The translations under genes were made by a program, and so were the position numbers. The notes beneath the pieces are model-generated. The model was given only the letters and a program-made list of their open reading frames with translations, had not been told where the DNA came from and ran no database searches. From Calliopum simillimum (Eukaryota; Arthropoda; Insecta; Diptera; Lauxaniidae): 64,000 nucleotides of DNA. Shown piece after piece: positions 1 to 8,233 of this stretch. Each line of letters opens with the position of its first letter. Within the stretch, counting starts at the first letter, position 1. The DNA is taken from contig OX638369.1 in the NCBI GenBank assembly GCA_951812925.1, positions 60,216,228 through 60,280,227 on the forward strand, written 5' to 3'.

Positions 1-730
1 ATGTCCGTTGGGATTATGTCCGGTAGCCGTTTTTACAACCCATTAAGAGATTCCAAGCTTATGCTGGTTTTTTCAAAAGCTTAATTCCTATCTTCTGATA
101 GCTATATCGCTGTTGTTTTTGTAATTTACCATTAAAACCCCACTAGCCCACATGAAAAGTATTTAAAAAGCATTAAAATTAGTTCCAAGACTTGCTGCTG
201 TTGTTGTTGGCTATGATGCTGTTGTAATTCATAAATTTTAAGAACATTATTTTGATACCTTTCATTTGACACCATTTCAATCTATACATGGGATCCCAAC
301 TCATACCAGTTTTCCTAAAATTTATATCTAAGGGCGTGTGCCAAATCGAAACTCTTTCCTTAAGCAAATAGGGGTGAAAAAATATTTCACTCTGGTGACT
401 AAATTTTTTTATTTTTGCTGTGCCAAATAGATTACAAATTCTGACTGATTCAATTTTTGACATTCCAACAAATTGAAGTTTTTCCGAAAAACTTTTTTGT
501 ACGATTTTCTTCAATTACAGAAAATAAAGGTAAAAAATATATGATCAATGAGCTGGGTCACTAAAGAACGCAGTTGTGGAGCTAATTTTTAGTGAAAAAG
601 CATGACCCAAATGTCCCAAAAGATAGTTTATATTTACTTAAATTAAAAATAAAAAAAATAAGCCATTTATCGAAAATGTTTTTTTTATTTATTGAAAAAC
701 ACCATTTTGGAAGTTTATTTCTTAAAAATA
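1..730. other. AT-rich non-coding left edge with an old Q-family repeat piece
   Basis: No credible gene is seen. Positions 230-335 (TTTGACACC..., GGGATCCCAACTCATACC) are a diverged copy of the Q family, best preserved at 22322-23269 and 26755-27130 and recognised by GACACC followed by a (G)TTCCCAACTTATAnCGG block. The open frame on the minus strand over 179-514 is simply this repeat read through. The interval should lie inside the long first visible intron of Hop, if that gene continues leftward. Confidence 0.4.
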
Positions 731-992
731 ATATTGGCCGAATGTAAGATTAGCGGTCACGGCACTCATTTATTCAACAGCCAACAAGCAAAATTACTTA
801 TCGCCATGATATTTGACTTGATTTCTTTTTATCCTAAGCGGTGCTATCGGACCGCTTAACGCAATTGAATTTGTTGTTTTAGATTGCGCTAACTTTGTGC
901 TTGCAATAACTTCAAGTTCCTGAAGGATAATTTTATCATGCGGTGCTACAATTGGCGCAGCATTTGTCGTTACTTGTTATGCTGTTGCATTT

Positions 993-1235
993 ATGCTTTC
1001 AATAGCTAAAACTTGTGGGCGTTTGGTTGAATGCGAATTTGTTATCAATCCAACACTAACCGCACTGCCACCAGAAGTAAAACCAGGGGAGCCAGTAAAA
1101 CATCATATAACACCACTTAAAGCGGACTCATGCGATTCAGGTGTAGTAGATTATAAGCTCGTAGCACTTGTCGCTGATGCAGCTGCAGCAGAAACTGAAC
1201 CACTACTAGCTGCTCCATTTGATATTCACGAATAA
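993..1235 (+). CDS. Unrecognised 80-residue open frame, possibly an exon or relic
   Basis: The frame stays open upstream of the first Met to about 942, following a TGA, so an extended reading with a hydrophobic stretch (GATIGAAFVVTCYAVAFML) precedes the Met. It then gives a moderately polar tail rich in Pro, Ala and Val, and stops at TAA (ending at 1235). Base composition is clearly richer in G+C than the flanks, and codon choice looks protein-like. I do not recognise a family. It lies on the opposite strand within what would be the Hop intron. It could be a small secreted or membrane protein, a terminal exon, or a relic; a chance frame cannot be excluded. Confidence 0.25.
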   Translation: MLSIAKTCGRLVECEFVINPTLTALPPEVKPGEPVKHHITPLKADSCDSGVVDYKLVALVADAAAAETEPLLAAPFDIHE

Positions 1236-1330
1236 CTGTTTTCCTTATTTGTAATGCTGATATTTTTTTTATTTTTTAAAAAATTTTATGTTTCATTTTA
1301 AATTTTTTATTGACATTTTTTAATGGAAAT

Positions 1331-1694
1331 GTCTATACGGGGCGTTCCGCGTACGCGAAAACTCCTCTCTCTCTCTCAATTTACTCAATTAGCGTACGCG
1401 AAATTCAATTAGCGTACGCGAAATCCAGTGAAGTTTTTTCCCCCGGGGAACTTGATTAATTTATGTACTGATCCGCGGCCGAAGGCCGCCGCGAAGCCGG
1501 TGTTGGATGTCTGACGGGTTTAAATCCTGAGCTGCGGCCGCAGGCCGCCCACTTACCCCTACTTTTATGTAAAATTACTGTTGTAACGAAGATGCGTCCC
1601 GGGGGAAAAAACTTCACTGGATTTCGTGTACGCTAATTGAGTAAATTGAGAGAGAGTGAGGAGTTTTCGCGTACGCGGAACGCCCCGTATAGAC
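1331..1694. mobile_element. Palindromic element with GC-rich core
   Basis: The left end starts GTCTATACGGGGCGTTCCGC and the right end is its exact reverse complement. The pairing continues through a CT-rich tract and AATTAGCGTACGCGAAAT up to CCCGGGG, so the arms are about 110 bp. The left arm carries an extra direct duplication of AATTAGCGTACGCG. The centre (1470-1590) holds a GC-rich block (GCGGCCGAAGGCCGCCGCG) that recurs twice within 3281-3540. There is no coding capacity. No clear target duplication was found at the ends. It fits a foldback-type MITE. Confidence 0.7.
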
Positions 1695-2162
1695 AGACTC
1701 TTTTTTAATTTGTTTGTTGCCCCACATTTTCTATTTCGATTGTCACAATTTTCAGTAGCCCCTGGGGCTAGTACAAATTTTGACACAATTTCACCTCATA
1801 TGCTTCAAAAATTGTATTTGGGACTTCAGAATTTGTATAGGTGAGTGAAATGTTTTTGATTGGCACAGGCCCTAAATCTTCCATTGGCTATATTTATATT
1901 AGGTCCGAGCGACACTTTTTGTTGTTAAAATTAATTCATGGACTCTACTAGACCTACAGAAACTTGTTCATACCCGAAACTTAAAACACCAACATTAGTC
2001 AAAAAATTTTAATTACTATAAAGCAACACAAAAATTGCCGTGAAGTACAAAAAGTGAGGTTATATTATCATCTTATGCATATTTGCGGTCATTGCCTTGA
2101 CGTCAATACCGCCCATTTTGCGACTTAAACCATACACTTTTTCGATTCATTCAATGACTCAC

Positions 2163-2539
2163 CTTGATTGTAGGCTTCGAATGCCTTCATATAATCCTTT
2201 AAACCAGCCGCGGCAGCACCTTTCCGTGAGTAACCCTTTGGCCATGTGGGATTTAATTCGATTGTTTTCTCAGCATCCGCCAAAGCTTCCTTGAATTTGC
2301 CGGCCTTGGCATATGCTGCCGAACGATTACTATACAAAACATGATTTTTTCCGTCTAGAACAATTGCATCGGTGTACGCCGCAATCGCTTCATCAAATCT
2401 GTTGGCGTTCAACGCTTGATTACCTTTTTCTTTTAATTCATTCACCTAATAAAATTCATATATGAAGCATAAATTAGCGTTTCAAATTGTTAAAAAGAAA
2501 ATTACGAATTTTCAATTGACATGTACTTACTTTTTCCAT
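2163..2539 (-). CDS. Hop: Hop/Stip1 (Hsp70-Hsp90 organizing protein), N-terminal exons only
   Basis: Co-chaperone that bridges Hsp70 and Hsp90 in the cytosol through TPR domains. Two coding exons on the minus strand are visible. Exon 1 (2531-2539) is only ATG GAA AAA followed by a GTAAGT donor. Exon 2 (2163-2445) begins GTG AAT GAA after a TTATTAG acceptor, so the protein starts MEKVNELKEKGNQAL. Exon 2 encodes the first TPR array (TPR1): three helix-turn-helix repeats with the signatures NHVLYSNRSAAYAKAG and NPTWPKGYSRKGAAA, which bind the EEVD tail of Hsp70 in this family. It ends in a CAAG/GTGAGT donor in phase 1 at EAYNQ-G. No downstream exon is visible in the 2.1 kb to the left edge, so the gene either continues past the window through a large repeat-filled intron or is truncated. 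The exonic sequence is clean, which favours a working gene. Confidence 0.88.
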
Positions 2540-2914
2540 TATTGATATTTCTATTTGTTCACAGTAACTAGCTTGCTAAAGTCTATATAGTATATTACAC
2601 AATATTTTTCGAGTTGATCGAAAAATTATTGTTAAATTCAAAATTTAATGAACTATACGTATGATTTGCAAAACTCTGTGGATAATTCTAGAAAACACGA
2701 GAAATGGCAAATTCAATTTCAATGTTCAACTCATTCCTTACATTTTGGAATTTAGTCACTAGGGGTTGGCTAAACTGATGACAAAAATAATCCCTAGACG
2801 AAGTAGTCGGGCGATAGTATTGTACTCCATTGCGGCATATGAGAAATGCGGAATTAAAAATCTCTTCTCCCAGCAGACTGAGAAACGATCGGAACCCGTT
2901 TAAAAAATCAGCTA
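2540..2914. other. Hop upstream flank
   Basis: AT-rich sequence between the Hop start codon and the first terminal repeat of the next element. It must contain the Hop promoter if the gene is intact. I see no convincing TATA box and no canonical inverted nGAAn heat-shock element array, although heat-shock regulation would be expected for this gene. The open frame at 2688-2927 on the minus strand has no family resemblance. Confidence 0.3.
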
Positions 2915-3190
2915 AAGGGCCGTCCACACGTAGTTTTACTTCAAGACAAGCCGGTTTGTGCAGGAAGGTATGTACGTGTGGACGGCAAAGTCAGGTTTGC
3001 ATAGTCCAAAAGTGTGGCCTGTGCTTTCTTTGAATTTCCAAAGAATTTTTTGCGCAAACTAAGCGCAGGCAAGTTGGAACGTGTGGACGCAGCACGAGCC
3101 ATGCCTTCTTCATGCATTTTTTATTTGTCTTTTTTGAAATATACGCAAAAGAAAAAAAATTCATATGAAAATAAAATGTTTGCTAGACGA

Positions 3191-3716
3191 CATGTTTCGG
3201 TAATACTTCGGCAAAGTGGCTCCAGTCTTATGAAAAATTACTGTGGCTAGCAAACTAAGTAGGTGTTGGATATATTATAGACTGATTCGCGGCCGAAGGC
3301 CGCCGCGAAGCCGGTGTTGGCTTTTTGGGAGTTTTAAATCCTGAGCTGCGGCCGCAGGCCGCCCACTTACCCCTACCCTTATGTAAAATTACTGTGGCTA
3401 GCAAACTAGGTGTTGGACATATTATAGGCTTTTTCATAAGAGTAGGGGTAGGTGGGCGGCCTGCGGCCGCAACTCAGGATTTAAAACTCCCAAAAATCCA
3501 ACACCGGCTTCGCGGCGGCCTTCGGCCGCGGATCAGTGGTGAAAAGTGACTCCCGACATTGCCGATTTTTGAGTCAACAACATGATTTTTCGATTCAAAA
3601 ACCTTCTGCCCCTTGTAAGAGTGATCTGATATTATAAAAAAAACCGCTAATTCGATACCATCTTTTTTTTTGGGACGGAAATATGGCTGGAGCCACTTTG
3701 CCGAAGTATTACCCAT
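3191..3716. repeat. Palindrome with two inverted GC-rich cores
   Basis: The arm at 3200-3226 (GTAATACTTCGGCAAAGTGG...) is the exact reverse complement of 3686-3712. Inside, the block 3281-3375 (GCGGCCGAAGGCCGCCGCG, then CTGAGCTGCGGCCGCAGGCC and CCACTTACCCCTAC) is repeated in inverse orientation at 3440-3540. The same GC-rich block is the core of the element at 1331-1694, so a GC-rich mobile core is present three times within 2.2 kb. It lies within the 2915-4867 element. Confidence 0.7.
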
Positions 3717-3749
3717 GTTTCTATGAAAACGACGTATACCTACTGAAAA

Positions 3750-4080
3750 CCATGATTCAATAACAATGGTTATGGCAAGTTGTCAAAATAAAAAAATGGA
3801 ACCCAGCATCTTGCCTTGCTATCTGTCAAAAGTCTAGAATCAAAACAAAGAATTTTGACATTTTCGTAATTTAAAAATTATAAGAAGCAGCATTTCTTAT
3901 CGCTGCAACCAGGGTAATTCAACCATGCTGAAAACTGCACTGTGTCGTGCTTACGCGATAAAAAAAGAATGCCCAAATCCATGGTTCAATAACAATGGTT
4001 ATGGCAAGCTGTCAAAATAAAAAAATGGAATCCTGCATCTTGCCTTCCTATCTGTCAAAAGATTAGAATCAAAACAAAGA
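3750..4080 (+). repeat. Direct repeat of about 100 bp, two copies
   Basis: Copy 1 is 3750-3852 and copy 2 is 3979-4080; both begin CCATG(A/G)TTCAATAACAATGG and end AGAATCAAAACAAAGAA, with few differences. The spacer sequence 3853-3927 (TTTCGTAATTT ... GGGTAATTCAACCATG) recurs in inverse orientation at 7313-7378. The pair sits immediately upstream of the APPBP2-like exons. Confidence 0.75.
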
Positions 4081-4152
4081 AAGAAGTCATTTGAATATTT
4101 TTTAATCAATTGGTTCCAAAATTTTTAGAATTTTAATTTAATTTTACTTTAG

Positions 4153-4792
4153 CGGCTTTATGTAGTTCCAAATCGGCTGAACGCACTTTTGCTGAGATGG
4201 TGGACATATTGGAAGAAGTATGTCCGGAAAATATACCAAAGTGTCTTCTAGCCAATTCTCAGCTATGTTTTTTGCTCGCAGTGAATATGACGATAGTCAT
4301 GTATGAAGCGTCAGTTAACAACTAGCACTCCTGAGAAGTATGTACTCGTTGATAATCTTAAATGGCTCATGTCTCAAATTATTTTAAGAATTGCAATTGA
4401 TGTCCTACGACAAGCTGCCAATGCATGTGTTGTGAAGCGAGATCTTCAGCGGGCAAATATGTTGATTTGCCAAGCTACTCGCAGAGCCAGGTAAGTGCCG
4501 GAAATTCTCTATTTTAATTTAAAGTGGTATTAATATAAGCATGTTTGATAAATTAGTAAAAATAATAAAAAATTTTGCACATCTTTTGTTTTATCAATCA
4601 CTTTTCAGACTTATATTTGGCAAACAACATCAAAAATATTCTGACACATTGTTGGACTATGGTTTCTTTCTACTTAATGTTGATTCTGTTTATCAGAGCG
4701 TAAACGTTTACAAAGAGGCTCTGGATATTAAGCGTTGTATATTTGGCAACAGGAATTTCCACGTTGTCATTGCCCATGAAGATCTGTCGTAA
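4153..4792 (+). pseudogene. APPBP2-like TPR gene fragment (pseudogene, intron retained)
   Basis: Matches the middle of amyloid protein-binding protein 2 (APPBP2), a kinesin-light-chain-like TPR protein that in mammals serves as a substrate receptor of a CUL2 ubiquitin ligase. Exon A (4153-4490) follows a TTTACTTTAG acceptor and reads SAERTFAEMVDILEEVCP, then PKCLLANSQLC, after which the frame shifts: FFARSEYDDSHV is in another frame and TTSTPEKYVL in a third, followed by an extra stretch (about DNLKWLMSQIILRIAI) before DVLRQAANACVVKR. It ends at a good GTAAGT donor. Exon B (4609-4792, after TTTTCAG) reads LIFGKQHQKYSDTLLDYGFF, then EALDIKRCIFG and AHEDLS before a TAA. The family continues far beyond that point. 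Retention of the intron rules out a processed copy. The frameshifts and the early stop mark it as non-functional for the parental role. Confidence 0.8.
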
Positions 4793-4886
4793 TTCAACCA
4801 TGGCCCAAATCTACTAGTTTCCACAAACTAGCTTGCGCAGGTAAGACTGTACGTGTGCACGGCCCTTAATGGTCAGTTCTCAACTA

Positions 4887-5299
4887 AAGGGCCTGTTATA
4901 TATAGGGCAGCGATTGCAGCGCTCGCTTTAAAAGCTTTGACAGTTGATTTGAAAACATAGATACTTATGGAGAGTGATACATACAGAAAAGCGAACAACG
5001 CGCGCGCTGTGTTCAATGCGTAGAGTTGATCAACTTTCAACTTTTCGTATTCATCATTAGCGCTTGAATTTTCGCTTCTTTTGTTTATTTATTTATAAAT
5101 TATTTTCGCAGTTGATAAAATAAATTAAAAAAGAAAAAAGTTCAAATGAAAAAAAAAAACGTATAAGCGAAGTACAGGAGCAAGTCTGCCTGTATAATAA
5201 AGGTCATTCTGAGTGTATTTAAAAGCAATTGATGTTGTCAAGCAGTTGATGCGAGCGCTGCACGCGCTGCACGCGCTGCCTTCTATATAACAAGCCCTT
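4887..5299. mobile_element. Non-coding TIR element (MITE), 413 bp
   Basis: The ends are AAGGGCCTGTTATATA (4887) and TATATAACAAGCCCTT (5299), inverted with one mismatch. Subterminal GCGCTGCACGCGCTGC-like repeats follow on the right and GCAGCGATTGCAGCGCTCGC on the left. No coding capacity is seen. It lies only 19 bp to the right of the 2915-4867 element and shares its AAGGGCC start, suggesting a related family. Confidence 0.65.
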
Positions 5300-5349
5300 A
5301 AGGCGCCAGTATAACAGAAATTTAGAGGCACTTGCACATTGATTTTTTT

Positions 5350-6200
5350 TAAGGCTGCAGTAAGAACAGCCCGGGTAATTTTTTTTTACTTTTTTTAATT
5401 TTTTTATACCCTACACTAAGGGTATATTCACTTTGTCCTTCCGATTGTAACGCAGAGAAGGAGGCGTGTCAGATATAGAAAAGTATATATATTCTTGATC
5501 AGCGTCACCTCCTGAGTCGATATAGCCATGTCCATCTGTCTGGCTGGTTGTGCGTGGAAATATTTTTTACGAGAAAACTGAGCAAGATAATCCAATGAAA
5601 ATGAGAACACTGCCTCCGTCGTCAAATTTAGCTCGTGGGATTGAAAATGAGCGAAATCGGTCTACGGACACGCCTACCGCCCATACAAAAATATGTTCAA
5701 AATTCAACTTTAGGAGTTTTTTCACGACAATTCAACAAAAATACACATAAATACTACAAACTATTAGCGCAAGCTCTAAGCAAAAATTGGGAGGATTAGG
5801 ACAAGAGGGTGTGGTACCTCCCATTACGCACAAACTTCAAAGCGCTATACTGAAAACGTTTTTTGAGATAATCGAACCAAATTTTACTCAGACACTAAAA
5901 ACTACAATATAAATGCAAGCTCTGAGAAAAAACTGTGTAAAATCAGAATAGAGGGCGTGGCACTGCTGTGTAGGGTATTTAATGTTTTGCCAGGCCAAAG
6001 GATACACCCTTACTAGTTTTTATGCTTTATTTTTTCCTAATTAAAATATTTTTTATTTGATATTTTTTTATTTCACTTTGATATGTTTTTTTCTTATTTA
6101 TTTACTTTTATTTAATTGAATTGAAATTGATTACATAATGCTTCCATGTAAGGCTGCAGTAAGAACAACATGGGTTCGAACCCATCCTGGGTAATTTTTT
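5350..6200 (+). repeat. Short direct repeat flanking T-family copy 1
   Basis: TAAGGCTGCAGTAAGAACA occurs at about 5351 and again at about 6150, followed in both places by a GGGTAATTTTTTTTTAC tract. The second copy also holds GGGTTCGAACCC, a tRNA B-box-like palindrome. The duplication brackets the T element at 5405-6018, consistent with T having inserted into, or been duplicated with, this sequence. The function is unknown. Confidence 0.45.
5405..6018 (+). mobile_element. T-family repeat, copy 1
   Basis: T denotes a dispersed family in this window. It begins TATACCCTACAC, has a conserved head (TTTGTAACGCAGAGAAGGAG, then AGTCGATATAGCCATGTCC) and then variable numbers of about 120-bp units built around AGAGGGCGTGGCACCTCCC and CAAGCTCTGAGCAAAAACT. 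It ends GTGTAGGGTATTTAATGTTTTG...ACACCCTTACTAGT, so the outermost parts are inverted (ATACCCTACAC and GTGTAGGGTAT). It has no coding capacity. Other copies are 9187-15015 (interrupted), 19830-22286, 31460-32167 (inverted), 38960-39608 and 40748-41145. Confidence 0.8.
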
Positions 6201-7312
6201 TTACTTGTTTCTTCTTTATTTTTTATTTTATTAAAATATTTTTTTTTTAATTAGTTCAATATAAATTTATCATACTTAACAATAGTTTTTAATCAAAATA
6301 ATTTTTTTCACAAAACAGGTCACAAATTTTTAATGAAAAAATTTTGTTGACCTTTTTTGGATTTATGATTAACAATAAGAAAAAATACAACAACAACTGT
6401 TTCAAAGCAGATAACCTCTACTATTCGGTACAAATCTAAAAAACATAGGCTAATGCTACATTTTAAAAAAAGCAAAGGTTTTTAAGAAATCTTGGTCAAA
6501 ATTTTAGAAAAAATTTTATATCTTGAAAAAATAGCCTTAATTTAGAAGTTTTCTATTCCAATATTGTAGCTTTTTAAAATACCATTCAGACAGCATCAAT
6601 ATTTTTAAAATTGTTTCCATATTACATCGAAATTTTGATATGTGATCATATAAAGGTAAATAAATTAAGTTATCTGCTATTTTTGAAGCTAAAAGTAAGT
6701 ACTATCAACGACGTATATGTATAAGATATTCAAATTTTATTCGTTTGACTTACTCGCCGGGCTGTGCAATTTGGGTAGACACAAATAAAGTTGTTCAAAG
6801 AGGAATAAAATGTTGCTATGCCAACGCTGCGTTTGATTTACTGAAAATTTTATATTAAACAGACACAGAATTCGAAAAACAAACGTATTTAGACATTTTG
6901 TTTGTCCGCTTTCAGCCAAATTTTATCAATTTTAACAAATTCCACAGACCACGGTACCGAACTGTGTATCTTGATAAAATTAAACGCCGTTGCTAATATA
7001 CCTAAATCGGAGCGTTAGTCGAGCGTCAGGCGTATTTAGCTATCTCTGTATTTTTCCTTTCCATACAATTCACATGGAGCAAACCGAAACAGGGACGGTT
7101 GAATTGTTTTGTATTTTACTGCTTACGAAGCACCACTTCCCTCCGATTGCCTAGAAATTTGACTTGCCTTACGTGCCCGTGCCCTTTGTGTGAGTTCGCC
7201 ATTACAATAAAGCAGTGGCAGTGTCAGCGGTAGCAGCAGTGATTTTTCTTTCGTCTTTTAATTATTACAGTGTTGCCTCCCCTAATTTTTTCGTTTCTTT
7301 GTTTGGTAGCAC
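6019..7312. other. Intergenic, AT-rich, no gene recognised
   Basis: No open frame with a recognisable product. The left half is very A+T-rich. From about 6940 to 7320 the composition is more balanced, and the sequence resembles an old element end, which terminates in the inverted copy of 3853-3927 listed next. Confidence 0.3.
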
Positions 7313-7378
7313 CATGGTTTAATTACCCTGGTTGCAGCGATAACAAATACTGCTTCTTCTTAAACTACGAAAATGTCT
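7313..7378 (-). repeat. Inverted copy of the 3853-3927 segment
   Basis: CATGGTTTAATTACCCTGG, then TTGCAGCGATAACAAATACT and GCTTCTTCTTAAACTACG, is the reverse complement, with a handful of changes, of the segment between the direct repeats upstream of the APPBP2 relic. It shows that the flank of that relic belongs to a dispersed element. Confidence 0.7.
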
Positions 7379-7684
7379 AGTCTGTTTCTATAAAAACAGC
7401 TGATCACTGACACTGCCACTGTCGCATTGTGTTTCAGCTATAACATTGCAATTTAGGTATGGCAGTAACTATTAGCCCGTAAATCTGCAAAAACTACTAG
7501 TCTTTCTTAAATCACAATTTAATACTTCTTTTCTACCAGAGACTTAGCAATAGTGAAGGACTATGTGAAAATGAGTATATTTTGCCACTCACAAATTCGA
7601 CCAAAAATAAAAATAATTTGTATTTAATGATTTTTCACAAATTAAAATGATTTTAATTTTGCTTTTTAAGACTGCTATTTTTGA

Positions 7685-7871
7685 ATATTCCATTAATACG
7701 AACTTGTACAGTCAAATTTGCAATGAACAACAACCGACGCAACAAATATTAACTTGGAAATTGGTGACATATGTTTCAACAACCGACGCAACAAATATTA
7801 ACTTAGAAATTGGTGACGTCGGTTGTTGTTCATTGCAAATTTGACTGTACAAGTTCGTATTAATGGAATAT
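7685..7871. repeat. Perfect 55-bp inverted repeat with internal tandem pair
   Basis: 7685-7739 and 7817-7871 are exact reverse complements over 55 bp, starting ATATTCCATTAATACGAAC. Between them, CAACCGACGCAACAAATATT plus AACTTrGAAATTGGTGAC occurs twice in tandem (7731-7767 and 7780-7817) with one difference. The structure ends about 360 bp upstream of the U2af38 start codon. Identity this high implies a recent origin or ongoing homogenisation. Confidence 0.9.
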
Positions 7872-8233
7872 AAAAATAATTTGTTTTGATCACAAATGCG
7901 CTGAGTTAATGCATTTGCACATCTTTTTGCGTAGTGCATTTGGGCCTTCAGTACACTATGATTTGATTTTTATTCAAGTGTGTAAAGTACTTTTCATGCG
8001 TAGTGTACCTCGCAGTGCAGCCAACAAAAATAAAAATGGTTAATTTGACAATCGTATAGAAAAAAATATTGCGGTGATTTTGTGCAGGCGGCCGCTTTTT
8101 TTTGCGACAGATCAACAAAAAGACGAAATCTTTCTTTTTAAGTAAATTTAATAAAATAAGTGATAAAACTTTATCCTCAAAAGGTTTGCGGGAAATTCTA
8201 TATCCAATTTTTAAATAAAAGGCTTACGCTATC

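Larger units (their letters stand above)
2915..4867. mobile_element. TIR element carrying subterminal repeats and an APPBP2 gene fragment
   Basis: Left end AAGGGCCGTCCACACGTA (2915-2932) and right end TACGTGTGCACGGCCCTT (4850-4867) are inverted with one mismatch. A weaker inverted match runs about 30 bp further inward (GCCGGTTTGTG against the reverse of CACAAACTAGC). The GTGTGGACG motif recurs just inside the left end, near 2975 and 3083, as subterminal repeats do in hAT-like elements. Inside are a palindrome (3191-3716), a direct repeat (3750-3852 and 3979-4080) and an intron-containing APPBP2 relic. No transposase and no clear target duplication are visible, so the element boundaries are an inference from the inverted ends. 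Confidence 0.5.

Noticed and set aside
179..514. 111-codon open frame on the minus strand
   Set aside because: It runs through a diverged Q-family repeat; the readable parts (KTGMSWDPMYRL-like) recur in other Q copies, so it is not an independent gene.
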